In this document: positions 16,701 through 26,197 of the stretch, one piece after another
Numbering within the stretch: position 1 is the first letter of the stretch
How the letters are laid out: the number at the start of each line of letters is the position of its first letter
NCBI RefSeq assembly: GCF_019748715.1
Contig: NZ_JACLBZ010000025.1
Coordinates: 1-64,000, forward strand
DNA from: Sporosarcina aquimarina
GTDB taxonomy: Bacteria; Bacillota; Bacilli; Bacillales_A; Planococcaceae
DNA: 64,000 nt
Direction: 5' to 3'
The notes under the pieces: generated by a model
Told to the model about the DNA's origin: nothing
What the model saw: the letters and a program-made list of their open reading frames with translations, nothing else
The model's database searches: none
Program-made: the position numbers and the translations under genes

Positions 16701-18094
16701 TGGAAGCATTCCACATTTCTTTGATCATCACGATATTTGTGCTCCTTTGTGCTGCATTGTTCTACATGCAAAAGAAATTTGTATCGTTTTCTAAACGTGT
16801 CATGCTAGCGTTAGTTGTTGGGATTATCTATGGACTAGCCATACAGTTTATCTATGGCCAAACATCATTTATTATCTCTGAATCTGCCGAATGGATCAAT
16901 ATCGTTGGAAACGGATTTATATCATTGTTAAGAATGCTTGTGATCCCATTAGTTTTCTTTGCGATTTTATCCGCCTTTACTAAATCCAAATTGGCCAATG
17001 ATTTTGGTAAAATTGGCGGGTTAGTGATTGGGATGCTTGCTGGAACAGTAGCAATTGCAGCTGCAGTTGGAATATTCTCCGCTGGCATATTCGGTTTAGA
17101 AGGAATGGAAATTACACAAGGAGAAGCAGAATCTGTAGCGATAGAAAGTCATGGGCAAAAGTTAGATGATTTAAATGCGATGTCAGTACCTGAAAAGGTT
17201 GTATCGATGCTGCCGATGAACATTTTTTATGACCTGACAGAAGCGCGTTCTACATCAGTCATCTCAGTCGTTATTTTTGCATCTATCCTCGGGATGGCAT
17301 TCATGGGTGTAAAGAGAAAAGAACCCAAACAAGCAGAGATGTTCGCGTCAATTGTCGAAGCGATTTTTACAGTTGTGATGCGAGTTGTGACACTTGTTTT
17401 GCGTTTGACGCCATACGGGATTTTAGCATTAATGACAAATAAAGCTGCCACCAGTGATTTAGTCGCCTTTTGGAATCTAGGGAAGTTTATTTTAGCCTCA
17501 TATTTTGCGATAGCTGTTATGTTTTTAATTCACTTGTTGCTCATTAGATTGGTAGGTTTGAATCCATTAACGTATATTAAAAAAATCATGCCGGTTCTTG
17601 TATTCGCATTTTCATCTCGGTCTAGTGCGGGGACATTGCCTATTAATGTTAGTACACAAAAGAAGAGTTTGGGAGTTTCTGAAGGGATCGCGGATATATC
17701 GGGCGCATTTGGAATAACGATCGGACAAAATGGATGTGCGGGAATCTACCCTGCAATGCTTGCGATTATGGTCGCTCCCACAGTAGGAATTGATCCATTT
17801 ACACCGTCATTTATACTCATGTTACTTGTCACTGTAGTGATTGGGTCATTCGGCATTGCAGGCGTCGGTGGCGGAGCGACATTTGCCGGTCTGATTGTCT
17901 TATCAACGATGAACTTGCCTGTTGCGATTGTAGGACTACTTATTTCAATAGAGCCGCTCATAGACATGGCGCGTACGGCGCTAAATGTCAGCGGAACTAT
18001 GACGACAGGGGTAATAACGAGTAAAATCACAAAACAATTAGATGAAGAAGTATATAACAGTAAAGAGGAAAAAGCTGTACCTGAAGTCGTTTAA
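16700..18094 (+). CDS. tcyP: L-cystine:cation symporter TcyP
   Basis: A 464-residue DAACS-family transporter whose sequence follows TcyP rather than GltP. HP1 reads SSRSSAGTLPIN (about 309-320) and TM7 reads FGITIGQNGCAGIYPAML (about 336-353). The N-terminus is extended (VLLCAALFYMQKKFVSFSKRV). It imports cystine across the membrane. Its start overlaps the patB stop (TAATG), giving translational coupling. It ends at a hairpin near 18114-18143. Confidence 0.92.
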   Translation: MEAFHISLIITIFVLLCAALFYMQKKFVSFSKRVMLALVVGIIYGLAIQFIYGQTSFIISESAEWINIVGNGFISLLRMLVIPLVFFAILSAFTKSKLANDFGKIGGLVIGMLAGTVAIAAAVGIFSAGIFGLEGMEITQGEAESVAIESHGQKLDDLNAMSVPEKVVSMLPMNIFYDLTEARSTSVISVVIFASILGMAFMGVKRKEPKQAEMFASIVEAIFTVVMRVVTLVLRLTPYGILALMTNKAATSDLVAFWNLGKFILASYFAIAVMFLIHLLLIRLVGLNPLTYIKKIMPVLVFAFSSRSSAGTLPINVSTQKKSLGVSEGIADISGAFGITIGQNGCAGIYPAMLAIMVAPTVGIDPFTPSFILMLLVTVVIGSFGIAGVGGGATFAGLIVLSTMNLPVAIVGLLISIEPLIDMARTALNVSGTMTTGVITSKITKQLDEEVYNSKEEKAVPEVV

Positions 18095-18113
18095 AAAATT
18101 CTGAAAGTTACAT

Positions 18114-18143
18114 ACCTGTTGCATTCCTAACCATGCAACAGGT
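18114..18143 (+). terminator. Hairpin after tcyP
   Basis: ACCTGTTGCAT and ATGCAACAGGT form a perfect 11-bp stem around 8 nt. The T-run after it is short (GCTTTCC), so termination may be partial. Confidence 0.6.
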
Positions 18144-18221
18144 GCTTTCCTATGGGATAAACCAGCATGTTATGATAAGAAGGGACACGTCATGGACGGA
18201 AAAGGTTAGGGAGTGACACTA

Positions 18222-19115
18222 ATGAAGAAAGAAAGTTTAATAATGTTTTGCCGTGTGATTGAGGAAGGAAGTATTAGTCAGGCAGCCCGGACTAGCTTCA
18301 TCTCACAACCGGCTGTAACCAGTCAAATTCGTCAATTGGAAAAGCATTATGGAGTTGCGCTGTTTGACAGAAAAGCTGGAAAACTAAAGCTTACTGAAGC
18401 CGGTTCAACTTTATATCCATATGCAAAAGAGATTATCGATAACTATAAACGCTCTGAAGAGGCTGTAAAATCTATTGCCAATAAAGATGCAGGCACGTTA
18501 AATATAGGGGCAAGTTTAACAATTGGTGAATACCTGCTTCCCAGAATACTAGGGGACTTCCAAAAAGAACATAAAAATCTTAAGTTTAAATTAACCATTG
18601 GAAATACACCCAGCACCATATCCAGTTTGGAAAGTCGGGATATTGACATTGCGTTAGTAGAAGGAGCCTTTCTACATGATGAAGATTTTAAAATAGAAAA
18701 ATTTGCGGAAGATCAACTGATTTTGATTGTCTCCAATGATCATAGATGGAGCGATAGAGATGAAATAGAAATAGAGGAATTGATTGAGGAAAAGATGATC
18801 TGGAGAGAAGAAAATGCAGGTATCAGAAAGATTGTAGAAAGAGTATTAGAAGAAAACAATACATTGGATAAAGTTAGAAGTTATATGGAACTGAGTAGCA
18901 CGCAATCCATCAAAAGTGCCGTAGAAGCGGGCTTAGGCATTGGTATTATTCCGAAGTTATCTGTCTTGAGAGAGCTTGAATTAGGGGTTTTGAAACAAGT
19001 TTCGATTTCTGGCATTGAACTTATTAGGGATTTATGGTTAGTCGAATTACCGTCCCGGTTTCCTAAAAGAAGCATGGACGCCTTTATTGCCTATTTAAAG
19101 AAAGTGACAATGTAA
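18222..19115 (+). CDS. LysR-family transcriptional regulator
   Basis: A 297-residue LTTR. The N-terminal winged HTH (about 1-60) contains GSISQAARTSFISQPAVTSQI and LFDR. The rest is a periplasmic-binding-like effector domain with typical LGIGIIPKL near 245. ATG at 18222 fits the GGGAG site better than the GTG at 18213. It sits between the cystine module and the TauE exporter, so it may sense a sulfur compound (compare CysL, CymR-network regulators and YtlI), but that is context only. Confidence 0.88.
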   Translation: MKKESLIMFCRVIEEGSISQAARTSFISQPAVTSQIRQLEKHYGVALFDRKAGKLKLTEAGSTLYPYAKEIIDNYKRSEEAVKSIANKDAGTLNIGASLTIGEYLLPRILGDFQKEHKNLKFKLTIGNTPSTISSLESRDIDIALVEGAFLHDEDFKIEKFAEDQLILIVSNDHRWSDRDEIEIEELIEEKMIWREENAGIRKIVERVLEENNTLDKVRSYMELSSTQSIKSAVEAGLGIGIIPKLSVLRELELGVLKQVSISGIELIRDLWLVELPSRFPKRSMDAFIAYLKKVTM

Positions 19116-19369
19116 TCGTAGCGAAAGCGTTAAAAAGCGTACGTTGAGAGCACTAAACCCTTTTCGGTAGCAAAAATAATCATGCCTGCTTAGAAGTAGC
19201 AGCTAACTTCTTTAACGAAATCCGCAATAAACATAACCTTATAAAGCTGTCAAAAAAATATGGCTTTCAATGACTATATGTATAGCGCCGATTTATTATT
19301 TACTGAATAAAATGCTGCTTATAAGATTTGTCAGCCTATTGGTTATACAGCAATAATATGCTAGAAAAA

Positions 19370-19408
19370 ATGGCCCTTCATTGTTAATTATACGGAATGG
19401 GCTATTTT
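19370..19408 (+). terminator. Probable terminator between the LysR and tauE-like genes
   Basis: TGGCCCTTC pairs imperfectly with GAATGGGCTA and is followed by TTTTATTT. The rest of the 19116-19463 gap is AT-rich with no protein frame that I can support. Confidence 0.45.
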
Positions 19409-19463
19409 ATTTGGGACCTAATCTCAATATGAATATTAACTTGCTACCAGGAGGGGAACACGG

Positions 19464-20240
19464 ATGGATTTTTTATTTATTATAACCATTTTTTTAATTG
19501 GTTTTATAGGTTCATATATTTCAGGGATGTTAGGTATAGGTGGTTCAATCATAAAGTACCCTATGTTGCTTTATATCCCTCCGTTATTTGGATTAGTCTC
19601 TTTTAGCGCCCATGAAGTCTCGGGAATAAGTGCTATACAGGTATTCTTTGCGACGATTGGTGGTGTTTGGGCTTACCGAAAAGGCGGATACTTAAATAAA
19701 AAGTTAATTATCTATATGGGTTCAAGTATTTTAATTGGAAGCTTTATTGGAGGGTACGGCTCCAAACTAATGTCTGAAGGAGGGATAAACTTTACCTACG
19801 GCATTCTTGCTTTGATTGCCGCTGTTATGATGTTCATCCCTAAAAAAGGGATTGATGATATTCCCTTGAACGAAGTGACATTTAATAAATGGGTTGCCGG
19901 AGCCCTCGCCTTAATTGTGGGTATCGGAGCGGGAATCGTTGGGGCAGCTGGCGCATTCTTATTAGTGCCCATTATGCTGGTCGTATTAAAGATTCCCACA
20001 CGAATGACTATTGCCTCTTCACTTGCCATAACATTCATTTCTTCTATTGGCTCAACCGTTGGAAAAATCACCACCGGGCAGGTAGATTACTATCCGGCAT
20101 TCATTATGATTGTAGCAAGTTTAATTGCTTCTCCTTTAGGAGCAATGGCAGGAAAAAGAGTTAATACCAAAGTGTTACAGGTCATTTTGGCAGTACTGAT
20201 ACTCGCTACGGCATTGAAAATTTGGATGGATATCTTATAA
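19464..20240 (+). CDS. TauE/SafE-family sulfite/sulfonate exporter
   Basis: A 258-residue membrane protein with 8 predicted TMs in two repeated halves. The family glycine motifs are visible: [17 protein letters not shown] near residue 20 and [17 protein letters not shown] near 153. TauE/SafE proteins export sulfite and other small sulfur anions. In staphylococci tauE belongs to the cst persulfide-detoxification operon with cstB, and here the CstB-like gene is 5 kb upstream in the same orientation, so sulfite export is the likely role. It has its own ribosome binding site (GGAGGGG). Confidence 0.85.
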   Translation: MDFLFIITIFLIGFIGSYISGMLGIGGSIIKYPMLLYIPPLFGLVSFSAHEVSGISAIQVFFATIGGVWAYRKGGYLNKKLIIYMGSSILIGSFIGGYGSKLMSEGGINFTYGILALIAAVMMFIPKKGIDDIPLNEVTFNKWVAGALALIVGIGAGIVGAAGAFLLVPIMLVVLKIPTRMTIASSLAITFISSIGSTVGKITTGQVDYYPAFIMIVASLIASPLGAMAGKRVNTKVLQVILAVLILATALKIWMDIL

Positions 20241-20246
20241 ATGCAG

Positions 20247-20314
20247 AAGGGACAGACACTGACAAAAATCACAATATTCCGATTCCATTGCGTTTTGTGC
20301 AGGTGTCTGTCCCT
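20247..20314. repeat. REP-like palindrome with GGGACAGACAC arms
   Basis: AGGGACAGACAC (20248-20259) and its complement GTGTCTGTCCCT (20303-20314) flank a 43-bp centre just after the tauE-like stop. Arms of this sequence are a recurring dispersed motif in Bacillales genomes. It may act as a weak terminator and looks like a miniature mobile or REP-type element. No transposase is nearby. The rest of 20315-20820 has no gene; a 35-bp hairpin (ACCCTT/AAGGGT and CCTC/GAGG) lies at 20648-20682. Confidence 0.55.
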
Positions 20315-20820
20315 GTTCCCCATCATTTTCTGGGCTACACGACGGTGGCAGCTTCAGAAAGTGTTCTTAGAGATTATTCTAAGTCATCAATGAAACCTTC
20401 AGTCTCTTTTAACGGCTTGTCTCACGATGAATCCTTCCCAACAACTCCTAAAAAATGGTTCTTCGTCAACACGTTGATTGGAAGAAGTATTTTCAGCAAT
20501 AAACCCTTTAATTAAATTGTAGAAAATAAAATTTCTAATTACCCTCTTCGGTTGAATTATTTCCATCCTCTCACCACTGCCCAATTGTATTCAGTAATTG
20601 TTTTAAGCACTAATTATTATTAATCCTCTGCCAATATAATTTTCTTAACCCTTCAATTACCTCAAAGTTTACGAGGAAGGGTCAGATAACGTTACAACTC
20701 AAACGCTGTTCTGAACTGTTTTTTATTTAAAGCAGATTCCTTTTACCGAATAAACTTGCTTTCGTCAAATTTTCATAATCGGCTTGTATGATGAGGTTGG
20801 AGAGGAAATGGGGGACTTGA

Positions 20821-21480
20821 ATGGCATCGACAAGTAAATTGATTTCCATATCTATTCTGGTCATCAGTGTAGCTGGCGGTATCTTGCTCTTTTATTTGAT
20901 GAGTGAACTACCGAAGGAACAGCGAAAGAAGATGATTGGTGAAATGGTTTCGCAGCTAGTCAATTTTGTTCTATTTATGTGGGCTGGAAAAGTTCTTTTG
21001 AATTTTTCCGTTTTTATTAAGGATCCAATGGCGATATTGGCATACCCAGGTGATTCGGGCGCTTTCTATGCAGCTGTGTTATTCAGTGGGTTGCTCTTGA
21101 CGTATAAGGTAAAGCGAGGACAACTGGAAGGCCTGGCAGTCGGAAAGGCTTTTGTTCATCTGTTTTTATTGGCGGCGTTTTTATATGAGTTTATTCAATA
21201 CGCCTGGAACGATCAGATCTATTCATTGGGAAGCCTTATAATATTAGCGATTTTGCTGGGAGGGTTTACCTATTTGAATGGACGGATGGCAACGGGAAAG
21301 TTACTTGGGCTTTTATTGACAGTTTGGGCATGCGGGATGAGCGTGCTGATGGTGTTACAGCCTTACATAACGGTGTTCGGTTATATGATCAAACCGTGGT
21401 TCCTCCTCCTCTTTTTCGTGGCCAATGTGCTTTTGCTATTAAAACATTACAGGAAGGATGGACGATATGGGTGGAATTGA
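20821..21480 (+). CDS. Uncharacterised membrane protein upstream of ccdA
   Basis: A 219-residue hydrophobic protein with about 6 TMs and a positively charged loop near residue 100 (YKVKRGQLEG). I recognise no conserved catalytic motif. Its 3' end overlaps the ccdA start by 14 bp and it runs in the same direction as the thioredoxin and two-component genes, so it is probably part of the same thiol-redox operon. ATG at 20821 lies only about 11 bp after GGAGAGG and GGGG. The function is unknown. Confidence 0.7.
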   Translation: MASTSKLISISILVISVAGGILLFYLMSELPKEQRKKMIGEMVSQLVNFVLFMWAGKVLLNFSVFIKDPMAILAYPGDSGAFYAAVLFSGLLLTYKVKRGQLEGLAVGKAFVHLFLLAAFLYEFIQYAWNDQIYSLGSLIILAILLGGFTYLNGRMATGKLLGLLLTVWACGMSVLMVLQPYITVFGYMIKPWFLLLFFVANVLLLLKHYRKDGRYGWN

Positions 21481-22225
21481 AACAGATACGGTATTGATTG
21501 TAGGGATGTTACTAGCAGTAGGAGCGGGGGCACTTTCTTTCTTGTCTCCTTGTGTGCTGCCTATTTTCCCGGCATATCTTTCCTATATTACGGGAATCAG
21601 CGTGAAAGAACTTCAGGGAAACCAAACGATAAAAATCCGTAGGAAATTAATTAGTCATTCCCTTGTATTTTTACTGGGTGTATCGCTTGTCTTCATCAGC
21701 CTGGGGGCCGGTGCTTCATTTTTCGGCCAGTGGATTTCAGAACTATTAAGAGGGGACTCCGGCTTATTTATCCAACGAATTGCCGGTATTTTCATTATAG
21801 TCATGGGGCTGTTTATAGGCGGATGGGTCAATATTACAGGATTGATGAAGGAACGTCGCATTCAATCTTCGAGGAGACCGACCGGCTATATCGGGACATT
21901 TTTCATCGGACTCGGGTTTGCAGCCGGCTGGACGCCTTGTATTGGTCCGATTTTCGGTTCTATTTTGATGCTGGCTGCGAGTAACCCGAGTCAGGGAATT
22001 TTCTACACGATTATGTATGTTATCGGTTTTGCGCTACCTTTCCTTATCTTGACATTTTTCCTTGGCTCGACAAAGTGGATTGTCCGCCGCAGCGAGATCA
22101 TCATGAAAGTGGGAGCAGTCATCATGATCTTGATGGGTATCGTATTGTTTTTTGGCTTAATGCCATTAATTACAGGGTGGTTACTTGATTTAGTGGATGG
22201 CACGTGGTTATCAAACCTGGGATGA
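21467..22225 (+). CDS. ccdA: CcdA thiol-disulfide transmembrane reductase
   Basis: A 252-residue DsbD-family protein with six TMs. The two redox cysteines lie in FLSPCVLPIFPAYLSY (TM1) and AAGWTPCIGPIFGSIL (TM4). CcdA carries electrons from cytoplasmic thioredoxin to extracytoplasmic thioredoxin-like proteins for cytochrome c maturation or spore functions. ATG at 21467 is preferred, 9 bases after AGGAAGG. The TlpA/ResA-like gene follows directly and is its likely electron acceptor. Confidence 0.92.
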   Translation: MGGIETDTVLIVGMLLAVGAGALSFLSPCVLPIFPAYLSYITGISVKELQGNQTIKIRRKLISHSLVFLLGVSLVFISLGAGASFFGQWISELLRGDSGLFIQRIAGIFIIVMGLFIGGWVNITGLMKERRIQSSRRPTGYIGTFFIGLGFAAGWTPCIGPIFGSILMLAASNPSQGIFYTIMYVIGFALPFLILTFFLGSTKWIVRRSEIIMKVGAVIMILMGIVLFFGLMPLITGWLLDLVDGTWLSNLG

Positions 22226-22242
22226 ATAGGGAGGAATCATGA

Positions 22243-22812
22243 GTGAAGAAGAGCATGGTGTTACTAGCTGTTGTAATGGTCTTGGTCGGTTGGGCCGTTT
22301 ATGACTTTTCCTTTTCAAAAAAGGAAACAGCAAAGGGCCGACCGCTTCAGGCAGAGGTTTCTAGTCCAGTAGATTCCAATGAAATCGGAATTCAGCGTGG
22401 CCAATTGGCACCTGACTTTGAATTGAAGACATTGGAAGGGGAGACAGTCCAATTATCAGATTATAAAGGACAGCGGGTTTTATTGAATTTTTGGGCGACT
22501 TGGTGTCCGCCCTGCAGAGCTGAGATGCCTGATATGCAAAAGTTGTATACGAAAAGTAACTTGGATGTTGAAATATTGGCAGTCAATCTAACATCTACAG
22601 AAAACAATGAAGAAGTGGTCGCTCCATTTGTGGAGGAATATGGGCTGACATTTCCTGTCTTAATGGACAGAAGCTCAGAAGTGAGCAATCTATATAGCGT
22701 CTATGCGTATCCTACAACGTACATGATTGATTCGGCTGGCCGAATCCAATTCGTTGCACTTGGGGCAATAAATTATGATTTGATGGTACAAGAAGTGGAG
22801 AAGATGAAATAA
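22243..22812 (+). CDS. ResA/TlpA-like membrane-anchored thiol-disulfide oxidoreductase
   Basis: A 189-residue protein with an N-terminal signal anchor (about residues 4-21) and an extracytoplasmic thioredoxin fold. The active site is WCPPCRAEMP (Cys88, Cys91), followed by the cis-Pro loop AYPTTYMID. It belongs to the ResA/StoA/TlpA group, which reduces apocytochrome c or other exported disulfides with electrons from CcdA. The start is GTG at 22243 after AGGGAGG. An overlapping ATG at 22239 is in another frame and is not used. Confidence 0.9.
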   Translation: MKKSMVLLAVVMVLVGWAVYDFSFSKKETAKGRPLQAEVSSPVDSNEIGIQRGQLAPDFELKTLEGETVQLSDYKGQRVLLNFWATWCPPCRAEMPDMQKLYTKSNLDVEILAVNLTSTENNEEVVAPFVEEYGLTFPVLMDRSSEVSNLYSVYAYPTTYMIDSAGRIQFVALGAINYDLMVQEVEKMK

Positions 22813-22849
22813 GGACTTAACGATTGTACAATAACGAGGAGGTGATCAG

Positions 22850-23533
22850 GTGAAGCAGACAATATTGGTAGTTGAAGATGATCAGCTAATCTGTGAATTA
22901 ATTTGCATCTATTTGAAAAAAGACGGATACGATGTAATTGCGGCGGTCGATGGCGAAGAAGCGAAAGAACTTTTCCTAATGCATCATCCTTGTTTGATTG
23001 TACTAGATCTGATGCTGCCAAAATGCAGTGGGGTTGAATTCTGTAAGTGGGTGAAAGACCAAGAGGTAAATGAAGTTTCTATTATTATGCTCTCTGCGAA
23101 AGTCCATACGAATGATAAAATTAACGGATTGCGAATGGGTGCCGATGATTATATGACAAAACCGTTTGATCCGGATGAACTCCTTGCACATGTGGAGGCG
23201 GTCTTGCGAAGAACCGGTCAGTTCTGCCAAAAGATTGCTTACGATGGGCTATGCATCAAACCTAGAAAGGGAGAAGTGCTGCTTTTCGATCAAAAAATAA
23301 ATTTGACGAAACACGAATTTAATTTATTATTTCATTTCATGGAAAATCCGAATATCGTTTTGACACGGGAGGACCTCCTTCACCAATTGTATCCGTATGG
23401 CGATAAGGTTGTGTTGGATCGGACCATCGATGCTCATGTAAAGAAACTAAGAGAAAAAATCGAAGAGGTTCCTTCTTCCCCTAAACGCATTCTAACGGTA
23501 CGGGGAATGGGATATAAATTTGCGCATGATTAA
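22850..23533 (+). CDS. OmpR-family response regulator
   Basis: A 227-residue two-domain regulator. The receiver domain (1-115) has the acidic pocket VVEDD, phospho-acceptor Asp53 in VLDLMLP and Lys in TKPFDPDELLAHV. The C-terminal winged HTH (about 130-225) ends with LDRTIDAHVKKLREK and RGMGYKFA. It starts 38 bp after the thioredoxin gene and overlaps the kinase gene, so it is co-transcribed with both. By analogy with ResDE near ResA, redox or cytochrome status may be the signal; this is inference. Confidence 0.92.
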   Translation: MKQTILVVEDDQLICELICIYLKKDGYDVIAAVDGEEAKELFLMHHPCLIVLDLMLPKCSGVEFCKWVKDQEVNEVSIIMLSAKVHTNDKINGLRMGADDYMTKPFDPDELLAHVEAVLRRTGQFCQKIAYDGLCIKPRKGEVLLFDQKINLTKHEFNLLFHFMENPNIVLTREDLLHQLYPYGDKVVLDRTIDAHVKKLREKIEEVPSSPKRILTVRGMGYKFAHD

Positions 23534-24608
23534 GTTAGTCAGGACATTGCTGCCGAAACAGCTCCTCTGGCGGCTGACTTTTTTGAATGTCTTCGCAATC
23601 TCGCTTTTCATCATCCTGAGCAGTTTCGCTATTTATAATACAGCCTGCGTGCTGGTGGATGGGATGGGAACGATGGATGAACAACGGCAAAATCATTTTA
23701 ATGCCACCCTGTTACAATATTTATGGATATTCAGCATATCCACCATTTTAATGGGAAGCCTCATTCATTTTTATTTAACATGGAAGTTGATCCGTCCATT
23801 AGAAGAACTGATTGAATCGACTAAAGACATGAAAAAAGGACGTTATCCCGATATGATCCAAACAAAATCCAGAGGAGAAATAGGGGAATTAATCATCCAT
23901 TTTAATGAATTGGTGCAACAATTGAAAAACAATCAGCAATCTCGCCAGAAGCTTGTAACGGATCTTTCCCATGAATTCCGAACCCCTTTGTCGAATTTAA
24001 CGAGCTATCTTATTGCTTTACGTAATGGTGTGATTGTAGGAGATAGAGAATTATTCGATGCACTTAGCGGTGAATCGAAACGTCTAACTACGATGGTGGA
24101 GCAGCTGGAGCAATTAAAGGAATGGGATTACGTTGCGAAACAAACGTTCACAGAAAAAGAACGGGTAGATATGCGATTGCTGATAGAACAATCCATTGAA
24201 ATGTTTCATTGGACGTTAGAGGAAAAAGGTATCCCCGTAATAGTTGAAGCCGATGTTGGAATGGTAAATGTATACAACGGTGGCATCCCACAAGTTCTCA
24301 GCAACATCATCGATAACGCCATTCGCTATTATGAAGGGAAAGAGCCCATCATAATACATGGTGAATCTACGGAAGAAGGTTATCGGGTTTCAATCAGCAG
24401 TGAAGGTCAAGAGATCACAGAGGCAGAAAGAACTAAAGTGTTTGAAAGGTTTTATCAAGGTGACGCACCGCGAAGTCATAGGACAGGTGGAACAGGACTT
24501 GGTCTGGCGATTTCTAAAGAGATCATCGAGCATCATAATGGTCGGGTTGGATTAAATTCCATAAAGAACCACTATCATACTTTTTGGTTCACAATACCGC
24601 TTGAATAG
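23526..24608 (+). CDS. Sensor histidine kinase partner
   Basis: A 360-residue membrane kinase with two TMs (about 18-38 and 66-88) around a short 25-residue extracellular loop, then a HAMP linker, the H-box TDLSHEFRTPLSN (His149), the N-box NIIDNAIRYYEG, and G-boxes RTGGTGLGLAISKEI. The very small sensor loop suggests it reads the membrane or a partner protein rather than a ligand. ATG at 23526 overlaps the response-regulator stop. No PAS domain is present, unlike ResE. Confidence 0.9.
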   Translation: MIKLVRTLLPKQLLWRLTFLNVFAISLFIILSSFAIYNTACVLVDGMGTMDEQRQNHFNATLLQYLWIFSISTILMGSLIHFYLTWKLIRPLEELIESTKDMKKGRYPDMIQTKSRGEIGELIIHFNELVQQLKNNQQSRQKLVTDLSHEFRTPLSNLTSYLIALRNGVIVGDRELFDALSGESKRLTTMVEQLEQLKEWDYVAKQTFTEKERVDMRLLIEQSIEMFHWTLEEKGIPVIVEADVGMVNVYNGGIPQVLSNIIDNAIRYYEGKEPIIIHGESTEEGYRVSISSEGQEITEAERTKVFERFYQGDAPRSHRTGGTGLGLAISKEIIEHHNGRVGLNSIKNHYHTFWFTIPLE

Positions 24609-24788
24609 TCAGTTTCTATGTAAGTATTTACAAAAGTAATGCATCAATTGTGCTTCCGGCTGTTTACCATTTTCAAAATTTGATGTTTACTGCTCATGCT
24701 GAATTTGTGATATGTCTTTGCTATTCGGAATACGATATAAGCAGTTTATGTAATGAAGGCGGGACACTCCTAAAGTTGTGCAATACGG

Positions 24789-24823
24789 AAAGGGCATCTC
24801 AATTATTGAGTTGCTCTTTTTTT
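24789..24823 (+). terminator. Terminator after the two-component system
   Basis: AGGGCATCTCAA/TTGAGTTGCTCT stem with a TTA loop and a run of seven T. The surrounding 24609-24942 has no supported gene. Confidence 0.8.
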
Positions 24824-24942
24824 ACTGAATTCGGCTTGTTGTATTCCAAAATGAAATACGTGTGGTTATTGACTTTGACAGATCAGCAATTGTTCTGCAT
24901 GCTATACTTAGAGAATTCTAATGAAGAAAAGGGTTTTGTATA

Positions 24943-26160
24943 ATGAACAAACAATTACAGAAAAGAATACCGTTGCCGACGTTTTGGCTCGTGTTGCTGC
25001 TCGGCTCATTGACAGCATTCGGCCCGTTGTCGATGGACATGTATTTACCCGGACTGCCGATCGTGGCAGAAGATTTGCAAGCTTCCGCATCACTTGCTCA
25101 ATTAAGTTTGACTGCGTGTTTGATAGGCTTAGGAGCAGGTCAGCTCGTATTCGGACCAATGAGTGATATTTATGGAAGACGAAAGCCGCTTGTCGTCACA
25201 TTGATCATCTATGCAGCAGCTTCGATCTTGTGTGCATTCAGCACGAACATCTGGACATTTGTCTTGCTGCGTTTCATTCAAGGGATGACGGGAGCAGCAG
25301 GGATTGTTATAGCTCGTGCATGTGCGCGAGATTTATACACAGGTAAGGAATTGACGAAGTTTATGGCACTCTTGTCCATCGTCAATGGAGTTGCTCCGAT
25401 CATGGCTCCAATAGCGGGCGGCGCCGTGTTGAGCTTTGCATCATGGCAAGTCGTGTTTTTCATCCTAGGCGGGATTGGACTGCTGATGTTTTTAGCCACA
25501 TCGCTTTTCCTGCCGGATACTTTGCCGGTCGAACAGCGCTCTGAAGGCGGGATGTTAGCCGTCGTCAAGACATTCGGCGGTTTATTAAAAGATAAGTGGT
25601 TTATGGGAATTGCGCTAACACAAGGCTTTGTTATGTCGAGCATGTTTGCGTATATCGCCGGATCGCCATTCGTGCTACAGAACATCTACGGCGTATCCGC
25701 TCAGCAATTTTCTTTGTTTTTTGCTTTGAACGGCATCGGCATCATCATCGCAGCCCAAGTGACAGGGCGTTTGGCAGGCCGTATCCATGAAGTGAAGTTC
25801 CTAATGACGGGGGTATTGATCTCATTTTCAGGCAGCGTCCTTTTGTTGTTGGTTGTCTGGAATGAATGGCCGCTCTTCATGATGGGAACTGCCCTGTTCA
25901 TCGTCGTCTCAAGCGTTGGAATGGTCTCAACGTCTGCATTTTCACTCGCCATGCAAAGCCAAGGGAAATCAGCAGGCAGCGCGGCCGCATTCCTCGGACT
26001 CGTGCCCTTCATCGGCGGAGCTATCGTCTCCCCATTAGTAGGTCTGGCTGGAGACTTCTCTGCTTGGCCAATGGGCATCGTCATTTTAGCCTGCAGCAGC
26101 AGTGCGTTGCTCGTATTTATGACAGTAGTGAAGAAAGCTTTTCGCGATCTGGCTATATAG
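24943..26160 (+). CDS. Bcr/CflA-family drug efflux MFS transporter
   Basis: A 405-residue major facilitator with 12 TMs (drug:H+ antiporter-1). Diagnostic sequences are LTAFGPLSMDMYLPGLP (TM1), GPMSDIYGRRKPL (loop 2-3 motif A) and RFIQGMTGAAGIVIARA (motif B region). Bcr/CflA members export bicyclomycin, chloramphenicol, sulfonamides or cysteine; the last fits loosely with the sulfur genes upstream, but no direct link is visible. It is monocistronic and followed by a dispersed repeat. Confidence 0.9.
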   Translation: MNKQLQKRIPLPTFWLVLLLGSLTAFGPLSMDMYLPGLPIVAEDLQASASLAQLSLTACLIGLGAGQLVFGPMSDIYGRRKPLVVTLIIYAAASILCAFSTNIWTFVLLRFIQGMTGAAGIVIARACARDLYTGKELTKFMALLSIVNGVAPIMAPIAGGAVLSFASWQVVFFILGGIGLLMFLATSLFLPDTLPVEQRSEGGMLAVVKTFGGLLKDKWFMGIALTQGFVMSSMFAYIAGSPFVLQNIYGVSAQQFSLFFALNGIGIIIAAQVTGRLAGRIHEVKFLMTGVLISFSGSVLLLLVVWNEWPLFMMGTALFIVVSSVGMVSTSAFSLAMQSQGKSAGSAAAFLGLVPFIGGAIVSPLVGLAGDFSAWPMGIVILACSSSALLVFMTVVKKAFRDLAI

Positions 26161-26197
26161 TTAATGAGGGGTATAAAAAGTTTTGGAAACACTACTA

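Noticed and set aside
20399-20584. 61-codon minus-strand frame as transposase remnant
   Set aside because: No recognisable transposase motif and no terminal repeats; treated as non-coding.
24650-24943. 97-codon plus-strand frame after the histidine kinase
   Set aside because: It spans the terminator at 24789-24823 and has poor composition and no ribosome site.
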